A stretch of DNA of 64,000 nt, from contig CALNXK010000024.1 of the NCBI GenBank assembly GCA_942486035.1, forward strand, positions 2,756,001 to 2,820,000. The letters are read 5' to 3'. The position numbers were made by a program, and so were the translations under genes. This document shows, piece after piece, positions 38,901-48,403 of this stretch. Under the pieces are notes generated by a model, which was not told the DNA's origin, made no database searches, and was given only the letters and a program-made list of their open reading frames with translations. Every line of letters starts with the position of its first letter. Position 1 is the first letter of the stretch. Source of the stretch: Porites lobata. Its lineage: Eukaryota > Cnidaria > Anthozoa > Scleractinia > Poritidae.

Positions 38901-41900
38901 AAAATATAAGGTATAACTACATCACAAATTCCCACACAAATACAGGCCATACCCTTGCCTAAAATCATGTCCTTACCTCCGGGATAGGCCTAAATAACAC
39001 TTCTGTTTTTTCACCTTGATTTATTAACATTACTGTTTCAACCTAAGAGACCTGCTGTGAGCGGGAATCTCAAGGGTCAAATGCAATTCAGTGTAATTCT
39101 GTATGATATTATAGGTCTTGCTAACCTTTGTATTGTCTCCAGCACCTCTGAAGGAGTGGCAACCACTGTAAATAGTCTCTTGACGATTCCAGCTTGTTTC
39201 TGAAGCTCAAGCTGAGCTTGGATTATTGGCTGACACTGTGACAAGTTTGAAAAAGTGCTATGCTATATAAGATAACTTATGCAATTGATTTATAACGTAG
39301 AAAGTATATCATTAATAGGCAAGGAATAAAAAATGTGAAAAAGAGAAAAAAAAAGAAGAAGAGGAGAGGAAAATAAAAAGCACCAAATGAAGTAAAAAAC
39401 ACAAAGTTTACACCAAGAGAAAATCAGTGACTTTGGTTTAGAGAGGAATTCACCAATACTAGAGGCATTGTGATTTTCTGGGCTAAGGGACTTAAATAAT
39501 TTGGGGCCTCGAAACGCAATGAAAATTTCCTTACATTTATCCTACAATGGGACAAATGGAAGGAATTCTTACATTACATCTACATCTATTTGAAAACTAC
39601 TTGATGAAGAACAAAAGTTGGAAGTCAAAGTGAGCATAGTGAGACAAACAATAAACAAAGCTATAATAAAATACTGTTTTAAACGAGGGGATGACTTAAA
39701 AAACACCATTCATTACAGAAGAGCAAGAAAGACTATCAGAGACTAGCTGTCCAACTGATCAACATAACTTTCTAAAATAACATTAAATTAAATATTTTAT
39801 CATAATAATATTCTATTTTGCAAATACTTGTACCTCTATAAATGCAAATCTAAGTGCTTCACAAAATCTCTCAGAAGTAACTTCATTGGCAAATGCTTCC
39901 ACCATAACTGAAACAAAGTTAGGCAACGCATTACAATTAAATGACAAATTAACAGATCTACTGAGTCAATGTCAATGTAATTTGGACCTTTTATTCTTCA
40001 CAGGGAATTAATTATTGTTTTACAAAAATGTTTCCAGTGAGTTTGATGTTGTTCTTGTTGTTACAATGAAAGGAGCACTTATGTAAGAAGAAAAAGACTG
40101 ATGTGTCGAAATAAGACACAAACTGAACCATTCACACAAGTACATGCAAGGCCATAAGGTGCCTTCTTATTAGTTTAGCAAAGTCACGTGTTATTTAGAT
40201 GGATACATCTTTTGCGCTATATATGAGAAACTTGCATCTTCACATCCTTGGTAAGGTGCATCTTATTTTTCCTTGTATATAAATGGCCCTTTCTAGGTAA
40301 TGTCTTACCAACTTTCTTTTCACTGCAAGCAACCACAAGGTTTAGTCTGCTGATCATCAGCTGTGACCATGTTGGATTGACAACAAACTCTCCATCAACT
40401 TCTCCTACTCTTAATACACCTAAGCCAAAAAAATGTCATTACTAAATTAAGTAGAATGCAAAAAGACACTTCATTTTCAAATACATTTGGCCGCTATTTG
40501 ATCTGTACCAGCTTACAACAGACCACTGTTCATGCTCATGCTTTATTACTTTACACATGCAATGGCACATCATTTGAATTACTTACCAACGGGACCATGC
40601 CAAGGAATATCTGATACTGTGAGTGCTGCAGAAGCTAATAAAATATAATATTGTTAATTTTTAATATTAAATATTAAACAAACAGTGAGTTGAACATTCA
40701 GTTATTCTTCTACCTCAGCATGCAAAGAAAGAAGTGTTCGATAGCCTGGGACTAGTGGATTTTGCTATTGGGCTAGTGAATTCTGTTTTCAACTTGCCCA
40801 ACAGGCATGTGAAGTTTTTGGGGAGTTCAAATTACAAAAGAGCTGTAATCAATTCCGCTCATCAAAAAAAATTCTAGGCCAGTACGTGCTAACTATTGCT
40901 TGCCCAAAAGGCAAGCTGTAAAACTGACTTTCTTTGCGCCCTGTACCTTAGATACATGGAACATTTCTGACTGGTTCATTATAATTATGTACCTACAGGG
41001 TTTTTTGTGCCCTAGCTTTTTTGAACAAAAAATTCAAGGACTTTTCAAGGACTTTCAAGGACACATTTCCCATTTTTCAAGGACTCCATTCAAAGCAAGA
41101 AAGAGCATCTAAGATGTCTTATTTAGTTCTTCCACAACATGAGCAATTTCTGTGTTTGCTCCTTAATCCTTTGCAGCTCTCCTTACACAATTTGATTTAG
41201 TTAAAGTTAGGACCAAAATTCAAGGATTTTCCAGCACCAACTGCAATTTTCAAGGACTTTCAAGGTGCATGCAAACCCTGTACCTAGCAATCAAAAATAT
41301 GGTATTAACTGATGTTAACAACAGTAGCACAGAACAGTTTTCTAAATACCAAACAGCTGGCCCTTGAATCCTTCACTGAATTAGAGGAAAACTGACTGAC
41401 TTACAGACTTGTTCACCAGCCAGCTTACACTTAGACTCAATTTTTTATATCAAACATTTAAGATAAGTACAGGTTATTACTGACCTCCATTCATGGCAGT
41501 TATATCTGGATCACTGAGCCCATCAGCAGCCCACAAACTACCAATTACCTGAAGAATTAACACAAAAACCTATCAATCATTTACTTACTTTGGTTTTACT
41601 TCTGTTGGAAATACACATGTAGTTAACAGGTCAGTGATAAAAGTCTTAGTCAGCTTTATTTTAACCTGACCATAATTCCCAAACTGTTGCATGACAAGCA
41701 CATACCAGTGATATTTCACCTTTTTTCAAATTTTTTCTTGTCACCTTTTGTCTGACCAAAAGATCAAAATGGAGCATAATCTGTTAATTTAATGTTTTAT
41801 AACACAGTCTGTAACTATACCTGAGTTGTACATGAATACCCTTTAGGAAACAAAGACCTCAGGGATCTGTCTAGAAAAAAGACAGTCACATATGATCAAG

Positions 41901-44196
41901 AAGAACACTTTCATTCAAAACACACTGAGTGTGTAACATTAGGCTACTTACATATATCAGCGTCAGTTAAATCTGTTTGTTCGTCAAAATAACTTAGCAA
42001 AAATTTTTCTGTTATTTTCCATCTGCCCAAAACAGACTCCTGTTAAATACATACATTTATTTAAAGTCATACCAATACGTCTGCTAATAAGGATTTCTCG
42101 CTCAGTTATTCCAAGATCTCTTCTTGGATAATTCCTGGGAAATTGTCCCCCAGCTGCCGCTTTTTCTTTGTAATCAACCTGAAAGAAAGACCACAGTGTA
42201 CTTTAAAACACAAATACTTGTAAGAGTCCCAGGTGGTTGACTTTTAAAAGGGTGCCCAAAAAAAGCCTCAAGATGGTTCTAATCAACTTTTTTAAATACA
42301 TATGTGATGTACTTAGATGATCAATCATTTGCAGGTTATTCTTACCGTAAGAGGTAGGCCCATCCCCTTGGCACCTTTAGACTCCTCCTCACTCACTGCA
42401 GTAACAAGGGTTGCATTATTTCCACACTAAAAAAAAAACAGATGAAAATTTGGAGACTATCTTTAAGTTTTACAGCTTTTATGCACTGCAAACTCTTTTA
42501 TACTGGTAAGGTCTGTACACTTCTAACTTTTATTCTGTATTCTCACATCACCTGCATAGTGACAGCCAAAGCAACTTGCTTTGGTCAGAATCTGGTCCAA
42601 TCACCTCACCAACAGACCATACCTGCCAACACCCACACAATATGCATGAGTCTCAAGCTTGCATACTAAAGACATCGACCTCATGCATTGTGGACAATAT
42701 CTCACACCTGACTCACAAATACAGACAAATCATTCTTTCATACATGATAAATAATGAACATTTAATTCAATTTCTCCAAAAATATTCCAAAAAGGCCTTG
42801 AATAATAACCTTGAGTCCTAAACACGTCAATCAAAACACGCTAAATTGTCATCTTTAAATACCTTTGGAAGAGACAGTCTCCAGATTGTAGACCTCCAGA
42901 GGCTGACATCTCTGTCAGTGTGTGAGAACTTATATTATTGCTGCCGCTTTTTAGACATCTGGCATGTCTTGTTATCGCAATAGATCAAAGAATAAGGTTG
43001 GTGGCAAGTCAACTTCTTGGTGGCGATTTTGTTGGTGGTGAGATGACTGTAAGCCCTTTGGCCTGAACAGCATGACAGCCTCAACATTCAACTTTCTCTT
43101 AGACAGACACTGTTGGGGACAGTGCTAAAGGTTTGTCTTATAGATAAACGTGTCCACCTCATAGCAAAAGACACTAACTGAAGAATGGCAGGGACCAACC
43201 CTATAAGGTGTTTGTTTTAATGAATGCTCCATCCTATGGAGTTATCTTTGGACATAGAATTGGCTATCACTCAAAACACCACTTAACCCTTTAAGTCCTA
43301 TTATATCCACATACAAATTCTCCAAACTGATCTTTGTATATTTCCTTAAAGAATGAGTTGAGAGAATTTGATAAAAGATCAAAGCAAAGCAGTAGGTGTT
43401 CATTTCATAAATTCTCATAACCAAATCTCTTGACAGTGTCTGGATATTGTTAAGAAAAAATTGATCGTGGTCACTATTGGGACTTAAGGGTTAAAGCAAC
43501 AGCTAACCATGAGCTAGTTGTTGGCTAAGGCTGCAGAACAGTACAGTCTCAGTAATGCAAGCAGATGGCTGCAATTCAAGCACGTTTTCTCTCAGCTCTT
43601 TCCCCCAGCCTATCCCCCAAGTCAAGCCCAGAGGTCCCACGTGGGGGAGGGTTTACGTTAAGGCTGTCCATGCATACTGAGAAATGGATCATCTAAAAAT
43701 TAAAAGGTAACCACTGCGTGACCATTGCATTCAGTAAGATTTCCGTACAGCTCTACACGTTCAACTATTTGTGTGAAATTGTATGCCCTTACTATATGCA
43801 TAATATTATCAAACGTAACCAACTTACTTCCGCAACAACAGCTCCATCAGCTAACTTGGCGATCTTTCCCGTTGATAATGTCATTGTTCTGTGGTGTATA
43901 GACAACAGAGGTCAAACAGCTTAATAAAATTTAATAAATGTAGGTCTAGAATTCAATATAAGCTTGAGTTTATGGGCACAACATATAAGCTTAAGCTCAA
44001 TATTACTTTGCCACGTGAAGAACAGTCTTCCGGAAATCAAATATTCGGATACTCACTGGTTTCCAATTTCAAGCTCAACCTTACATTCTGTATGCCTGCT
44101 TCTCCTTAAGACACCCATACGTTTCAATGTGCTTCTTACTGCAACGAAATGGTCCTTTTTAGACCTTGCAAGACATCTAGAGGAAACAGTCGCCAT
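26939..44196 (-). CDS. PNPT1: Mitochondrial polynucleotide phosphorylase (PNPase), 28 coding exons
   Basis: Phosphorolytic 3'-5' exoribonuclease of mitochondria, also linked to RNA import and removal of mitochondrial double-stranded RNA. Exons: 44196-44057, 43888-43828, 42426-42346, 42178-42073, 41870-41821, 41548-41485, 40634-40587, 40419-40309, 39907-39834, 39235-39126, 38745-38694, 38353-38296, 37025-36929, 36702-36600, 36274-36204, 34985-34949, 34860-34794, 34698-34609, 33776-33723, 33268-33153, 32000-31929, 30820-30757, 30547-30464, 30192-30109, 29365-29259, 28862-28804, 27863-27785, 27169-26939. Every junction is GT-AG and in phase, giving 789 aa (human 783). Residues 1-45 are a basic targeting sequence; RPD1 about 50-185, helical linker 255-345, RPD2 352-555, KH with GVGG near 617, S1 668-738, Lys-rich tail. 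The catalytic aspartates of GDMDFK (Asp538/540) and Asp534 are kept, as is the SSSIATACAG phosphate loop. The ATG at 44196 has a strong context (AAGATGG). Confidence 0.96.
27298..27745. mobile_element. Probable inverted-repeat element in PNPT1 intron 27
   Basis: The left part contains GAGTAAGTGCTCAGGCGCTT and CGTAAGCGACC motifs. The right part has GGTCGCTTATGGG and GGCGCTCATTTAAG in mirrored order. The overall arrangement is that of a diverged element of about 450 bp; its limits are approximate. Confidence 0.45.
28555..28700. mobile_element. Half-element with CAGTTAACTCTCGCC end (pogo-like), copy 1
   Basis: Begins with TA then CAGTTAACTCTCGCCTTGCG and runs about 140 bases (including CCCGCTATTACGGACTCTCG). 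It matches the reverse complement of about 31305-31467. Only one end is present, so it is truncated. Lies in the PNPT1 intron between exons 26 and 27. Confidence 0.75.
28898..29075. mobile_element. Small pogo-like inverted-repeat element, about 180 bp
   Basis: TGGAACCTCGATATAACGAA at the left is mirrored by TTCGTAATATCAACGTTCCA at the right. It sits in the PNPT1 intron between exons 25 and 26. Its edge is only about 35 bp from the splice acceptor of exon 26 (28862), so it probably supplies or displaces the branch-point region. Confidence 0.75.
31305..31467. mobile_element. Half-element (pogo-like), copy 2, inverted relative to 28555-28700
   Basis: The reverse complement reads CTCTTGCCTTGCGGACACTC and then follows copy 1 through CCCGCTATTACGGACTCTCG. 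It lies in the PNPT1 intron between exons 21 and 22. Together with copy 1 it forms complementary arms on either side of several exons. Confidence 0.75.
31480..31675 (-). repeat. Possible tRNA-derived SINE
   Basis: On the minus strand the repeat begins near GGGTTAGCTCAGTTGGTCGT, which matches the box A of tRNA promoters (TAGCTCAGTTGG). A clear box B is not seen at the usual distance, so this would be a degenerate tRNA-related SINE head with a unique body. It lies in a PNPT1 intron. Confidence 0.45.
32455..32483. repeat. GTC/CGT trinucleotide repeat
   Basis: About nine GTC/CGT-type units in a PNPT1 intron. It contains CpG at every unit. Confidence 0.85.
32604..33052. mobile_element. Inverted-repeat element with TCGCCACCAA ends, about 450 bp
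   Basis: The left end GGTCATCTCGCCACCAAACC is mirrored at the right end (reverse complement GGTCACCTCGCCACCAAACC). Inside each tip a second TCGCCACCA motif repeats. Solo fragments of the same ends occur at about 36405-36460 and 42995-43060. The element lies in the PNPT1 intron between exons 20 and 21. Confidence 0.75.
34294..34532. mobile_element. GGGCCCAGTTGTTCGAAGG-family inverted-repeat element, copy 2
   Basis: Same family as 9979-10220 but in the opposite orientation: starts GGGCTGGGTTGTTCAAAGC and ends with the reverse complement of GGGCCCAGTTGTTCGAAGG. It lies in the PNPT1 intron between exons 18 and 19, about 75 bp from exon 18. Confidence 0.85.
35677..35817. mobile_element. 141-bp CAGT...ACTG element (pogo-like)
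   Basis: TA then CAGTTGAACCCCTCTACAAC at the left; the right end TAGAGAGGTAACCG...TTCGACTG mirrors it. A very small non-autonomous element in the PNPT1 intron between exons 15 and 16. Confidence 0.7.
37750..37915. repeat. Dispersed repeat related to 11160-11490
   Basis: Shares the order of motifs GGTATACAAAAGG...GGGGTTGGACCTC...CCGTATAAAACGTTATT...CCCACC with the golgin-84 intron copy. It lies in the PNPT1 intron between exons 12 and 13. Confidence 0.6.
40735..40955 (+). repeat. 230-bp dispersed repeat, copy 2
   Basis: Starts TTCGATAGCCTGGGACTAGT and ends GACTTTCTTTGCGCCCTG. It is the inverted counterpart of 19231-19472. It is in PNPT1 intron 6, next to the CAAGGACTTT-rich element that follows. 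Confidence 0.75.
40998..41282. mobile_element. CAAGGACTTT-rich inverted-repeat element
   Basis: ACAGGGTTTTTTGTGCC at the left and GCATGCAAACCCTGT at the right form rough inverted ends. Inside, CAAGGACTTT-type motifs recur close to both ends (about 41035-41090 and 41220-41265). It lies in PNPT1 intron 6. Confidence 0.6.
43283..43494. mobile_element. TTAA-flanked inverted-repeat element (piggyBac-like), copy 1
   Basis: TTAACCCTTTAAGTCC at the left is mirrored by GGGACTTAAGGGTTAA at the right. A TTAA target and such ends are the hallmark of piggyBac-type non-autonomous elements (family knowledge). The body is clearly related to, and inverted against, the copy at 52689-52900. It lies in PNPT1 intron 2. 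Confidence 0.85.
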
Positions 44197-44394
44197 CTTT
44201 GTTCCGTTAGTTTCCAGGCTTCTCGGCGCAGTTAGTCTGACCACAGGTTTCCCAATTTTAGTTGGAGGGCGGCCATGGACAAGCTTTGGATAGATACACT
44301 TTGCTTTCCCCACAAACTTTTGCGTAAGAATTGTTTTCAGTTTCTCTTGGAACAAATAATCGTGCCTTAGAAAAATTGAAAACAAACAAAAACT

Positions 44395-44535
44395 TATAGA
44401 CCTTTGTCACGTGGCAGCCATTTTGACTCAGGAGATTTAAAAAGCTTTGTTTATGCACGGCTAGCCTCATAGAGAGAACGAGGCAAGCCGCGCATAAAAA
44501 AAGCTTTTTAAATCTCCTGAGACAAAAAGTCTATG
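44395..44535. repeat. Long palindrome upstream of PNPT1
   Basis: CTCAGGAGATTTAAAAAGCT on the left is the perfect reverse complement of AGCTTTTTAAATCTCCTGAG on the right. Weaker pairing continues inward (GCACGGCTAGCCTC against GAGGCAAGCCGCGC) and outward (TAGAC...TTTGTC tips). Total span is about 140 bp, ending about 200 bp upstream of the PNPT1 start codon. It is likely a miniature element that now sits in the promoter. Confidence 0.75.
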
Positions 44536-45451
44536 GAGAATATTGTGGGGAAAACAAATTATTGCATTATGGGGAACGTGAAAGTCGCAGATAGGAGTTC
44601 AGCAAATGTGCCTTTCATTAAGTGAAACAATCCAAAGGCTTTTCATGTTGTTGAGATTAAGCTTACTTTTCTTTTCTTTACATTTGAAAAACCCAAGTGT
44701 TACCAAAATAGAGTATGGAAAATATTTTGCGGTTAATGTTCTATCAGACTCGCACCAATTTTTCTAGGGGTATTCAGGAAATGTAACTAGCAAGTAACAT
44801 AACAATAACTAAACAACTTTATTTGAAAACAATTATCTGAAAAACTATAAGTTCTTATTGTTTTTTAGTTACCAGTTAACAGTTAATTTTCATTCATGAG
44901 TAATAACATTATTGTAATCTTATCCTTTAAAAGAGGTAACTTCTTTTATCTATTATAAAAATAAATATTCAACAGGTCTCCAACATTATTTAAATCTCTA
45001 CAAGTAGACCTAGACAACTGAAGAAAGAAAGCTCATGAGAAACATGAGTGAAGGGATCTCAAAGAGTCTATTGTTTCAGAAATTCCAGAATGTTACCTCT
45101 GTTATTAGAGTGCACATTCTTGGGGAAGAAGAACTTGATGTGTCCATGAGCAAGCCAAAGAAAGGTCTGATTTGCAACTGCTTTGTGAGGTAATGAAATT
45201 GCGTAATGCACAGTCAATTAACACAAACCAATCCCAAGTGCAGTGGAATCTCTGTTTCTCACAGCACCTTGGGAAAAAGCAAATTCATGCTATTATCCAG
45301 AGGTTTGAGAAACTGGGGGTAACATTACAGTGTCTGACTGGCTCAAGAAATTGGGTTCAAGCATACTAAGCCCTTAACTCATGTGATTGTGTCCTTTTTG
45401 CAGTAGAGTGTGCTCTTGCTTTAATTCCAAATTACCTAAGCTTGTCATGCT

Positions 45452-46425
45452 CCTGGAAGGGGGACTCCCACGTAAAAGTGACAGGGATGATTGTCAAAAA
45501 ATAAAAATAACAGTGCAAGTACTATAACTGGGGCCACTAAGACAAAGTTGACCAATCGGATTATAGGAAAATAACTACACATATTCCGAGAAAGTTAGGT
45601 GTCAATCAAAATTACCTTGAAACGAAATAAACTTGTATTGATATTGACCAATCACAACCTACAGACGTGACATTTTGAACCAGCTGAAGAAAGCCAACGT
45701 TTCCTGAGGTCCCTTAGAGTGACCGACGGAGGCAAAAAGTATAAACGTTAGTTATAATTTTGACCTGAGGTCACATGTTATTTCAAACCGAGGCAATGGT
45801 AACAAAGAAATTGCTGGTACATGACATTCAATGACAGCTTGTGTCCAACAAATAATGTCTCCTGTGTGTTATAAGTAAAGTTTCGAATACAAAGACATTG
45901 TCTGGTGAAACATTTTGCTTTCTTGAAAAACTTTTGCTATTAATATTTAAATTTTGTACTTTGAGTAACTTATTGTTTTTTTTTTACAAGCTGCTGATTG
46001 GCCCATAACCAACTTAATTGGAATGTATTGTCATTTTCCAGTATTCTGATTGGTCAACTTTGTCTAAGTGGCCCCGGTTACAGTAGTCGTACCGTAAACC
46101 CCTAAGGGAGACCAATGTGGGTGTGGCTCAAGTTTAAACTGACCCCTCAAGAAGTAGACCATACTAAACCAGACATCTAAATAAGAGTTGAAGTGTGTCG
46201 TGTCGTGCCAGGGATGTTGTGTTCTTTTTGAAATGTTAGATTTCTGTGTGGTCAGTGTCACAGCATTTTTTGGTAAATTTCTTTAAGCACCACCCTAAGT
46301 AATATTTGAATGGGCAATTATAACAATTTTTGGTCAAAACACCCTGACTGACGGCAAAATTTGCAATTTAACCCCTGAACGAGATGACAAGCATCCCCGT
46401 CCTTGTATATGGGGGTCCACCTTAC
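45452..46425. mobile_element. Outer inverted-repeat element with GGGGGACTCCCACG end
   Basis: The left end (CTGGAAGGGGGACTCCCACG, then AAAAGTGACAGGGATG) is mirrored by GCATCCCCGTCCTTGTATAT and GGGGGTCC at the right. It is interrupted by the inner element at 45523-46085. This end type resembles a GGGGTACTCCC repeat also glimpsed at 63150-63640. Confidence 0.6.
45523..46085. mobile_element. Inner inverted-repeat element, nested, about 560 bp
   Basis: ACTGGGGCCACTAAGACAAA at the left is mirrored by GTCTAAGTGGCCCCGGTTAC at the right. The match covers about 36 bases, through GTTGACCAATCGG-type sequence. It splits the outer element, so it inserted later. Confidence 0.75.
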
Positions 46426-47146
46426 TCGCCTGGCTCAGCTTATGGCTTGTTTCTTAATATAAAATTTTTGTTGTATTCATGAAAAAGTGACAAGAGCAGG
46501 CTGGCTCACCTCTTACAAACAGGCCCTCCTCACTCCAGGTCACTCTGCCTGGAGTGAGGGGGGGAGACAGTTAAAAAAGGGAGCCCATAACCCAGAGTGA
46601 GCAACTCCCATACTAGGCCTATGTCAAGGCGTCTTTATGAACCAGTTTATTTTTAGCACATTTAAGGGCACTTTTTCCTGTGAAAATAGAATCTCTGAAG
46701 TACAAGATATCAAAAAGGAAAACTAACCATTAATATCATTTTTTGGTCTATAGGTTTTGCTGACTAGTTTGTGAAATTTAAAGGATATTCAAAACTTCCA
46801 TCAAACTGTTCTAAAAATAAACTCGTCCATGAAAGCACTGTGACATGAGCACATGGAAGTTGCGCGCTCTGGTTTATGGGCTCCTGATTCAAACTGACTT
46901 ACACATTAGAGCATGTGAACAACCAACCAAGCCTGTTCGTTGGCTGATTAAAAGTGCCCTACAAGTACAGACCTCTAGGAAGACTGAAGGGCCCATTCAC
47001 AGTCTGGTGGAATATCACCATAGGAAACTCTACAGTTACCATCCAGACATATGTAAGTTACTAGTTTCAAACCAGTAACCATTTTACACACTATTCCCTT
47101 TGTTTCTCACAAGAATTTTAAGTTACTACAGTACATTTTTAACATT

Positions 47147-48007
47147 TTATGCATCTTCTGGGTTGTTTTCCTTCCACTCTGCTACATCCTTTTGAAACTT
47201 TTCACGTGCTTTGCGGCTTTCCTCAAAGTACACCTCCTTCTCTACTGAGGACAATTCGCGCCATTTGCGCCCCATTATTTTCGCTCGTTCAGCTACAGGA
47301 AGGTTTGCCACACCCTCCGCTTCGGCGTTCTTTTGGGAGAAAAGAATAAAAGCTGAAAGCGGCCTTTTAGGGTACCCTAACAGCGTTTTCTTTTCTTTCT
47401 CGATTTTGTGTACCAATGCGCCTCGCTTTTTCTCGATAAAAGCGCGCTCCTCCGCGGACATTCCATGCCCGAAGTTCATCACTTTCTCCTTGTACTGCTG
47501 CATTAGTATCTCCCGTTTCTCTTGCCATTGTTCTTTCTCCGAATCTGAAAGACCATTCCACTCATCGGATATAGCAGACATAATTTCTGGGGTTTTAACA
47601 CCAGGATTATTGGATTCAACTTCGGAGTACTTCTCCTTCAAAAACAAACCAAACACGCCCGGGGGTTTCTTGGGGATCTTTGCCAATGGCGCGTTGTATT
47701 CTTTCATCCTTGAAGCATAAGCATTCTTGTATGGAGCCTTTTCGTCTTCAGACATTTTCCTCCACTTATCGGACAAAAGTGACATGATTTCTTTAGGTTT
47801 CTTGTCCGGGTATTCGCTCTGAGTGAGAGAGCGGTTAGCGTTCACGAACAACATGAACGAATTTGGAGGGTGCTTCGGAATCTCTACTTTAGCAGGTTTT
47901 GTCTTAAGAATGGCAAATCCATGGCTTACTAACGTGCGAGGTAAGAAAACCTGTCGAATTGACAAAGGTTCTCGTACAAAGGTGTAACAACGACGAAAAA
48001 GACTCAT
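47147..48007 (-). CDS. TFAM: TFAM-like mitochondrial HMG-box protein with three HMG boxes
   Basis: 286 residues in one exon. The first ATG in frame is at 48007; the open frame extends 18 bases further upstream without an ATG. Residues 1-40 are basic and free of acidic residues except Glu13, with hydrophobic spacing (MSLFRRCYTFVREPLSIRQ), as in a mitochondrial presequence. HMG boxes lie at about 45-107, 112-176 and 211-280. The segment from box 2 through a charged linker (MSAEERAFIEKKRGALVHKI) to LLGYPKRPLSAF aligns in order with box 1, linker and box 2 of vertebrate TFAM, which bends and packages mtDNA and activates its transcription. The first box is extra. The tail after the last box is only about six residues (NNPEDA), much shorter than the basic tail of human TFAM. 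A generic HMG protein is possible, but the linker argues for TFAM. Confidence 0.85.
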   Translation of the reverse strand: MSLFRRCYTFVREPLSIRQVFLPRTLVSHGFAILKTKPAKVEIPKHPPNSFMLFVNANRSLTQSEYPDKKPKEIMSLLSDKWRKMSEDEKAPYKNAYASRMKEYNAPLAKIPKKPPGVFGLFLKEKYSEVESNNPGVKTPEIMSAISDEWNGLSDSEKEQWQEKREILMQQYKEKVMNFGHGMSAEERAFIEKKRGALVHKIEKEKKTLLGYPKRPLSAFILFSQKNAEAEGVANLPVAERAKIMGRKWRELSSVEKEVYFEESRKAREKFQKDVAEWKENNPEDA

Positions 48008-48171
48008 ATTATTGAACACGAACACACATTCATTCGAAATGTGTCTCCACGTTCAACCGCCAACACAAAGCCTTCCCGTTGTGCCTTGCGAGAAAGTCTC
48101 AGTCACACAACCTTCTCTAGTTGCGTGACAAGAAACACCACAGTTCCATAGCACTCGAACCTTTCTGGCCT

Positions 48172-48402
48172 GGGGCCCGTTTCTCGAAAGTCCCGATAAG
48201 TAACGGGCCCGGTAAGCTGTCTCCGTTTACATTAAAGATCGAGGTTTCAATATTTTTGCATCTAACGTGATAAAACTATCAGTTAGTGAAACAAAATGGA
48301 GTAGTCTGCTATCCAGGACCCGCGCTCTTATTCTTTGTATTTCGATTTGAATATTTGATTTCGGGCCCGAAAAGTTACCGGGACTTTCGAGAAATGGGCC
48401 CC
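48172..48402. mobile_element. GGGGCCCG-family inverted-repeat element, copy A
   Basis: GGGGCCCGTTTCTCGAAAGT at the left is mirrored by ACTTTCGAGAAATGGGCCCC at the right, 231 bp in all. It starts 165 bp upstream of the TFAM-like start codon and abuts copy B with a single base between. Confidence 0.85.
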
Positions 48403-48403
48403 A

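Larger units (their letters stand above)
44197..47146. other. Region between PNPT1 and the TFAM-like gene
   Basis: No gene recognised. The left end holds the PNPT1 promoter, with a long palindromic element at 44395-44535. A nested pair of inverted-repeat elements fills 45452-46425. The remainder is AT-rich and includes the downstream flank of the TFAM-like gene. Confidence 0.5.

Noticed and set aside
44197..44385. Longer PNPT1 start at an upstream in-frame codon
   Set aside because: The upstream extension has no clear targeting character, while the ATG at 44196 has a strong initiation context and opens a basic presequence of normal length.
47211..47720. 170-codon open frame on the plus strand
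   Set aside because: It is the antisense shadow of the TFAM-like gene and has no independent similarity.
48008..48025. Six extra in-frame codons (GTG TTC GTG TTC AAT AAT) at the start of the TFAM-like frame
   Set aside because: The frame here begins with GTG, which is not a normal start in an animal nuclear gene. The first ATG is at 48007 and gives a good mitochondrial presequence.
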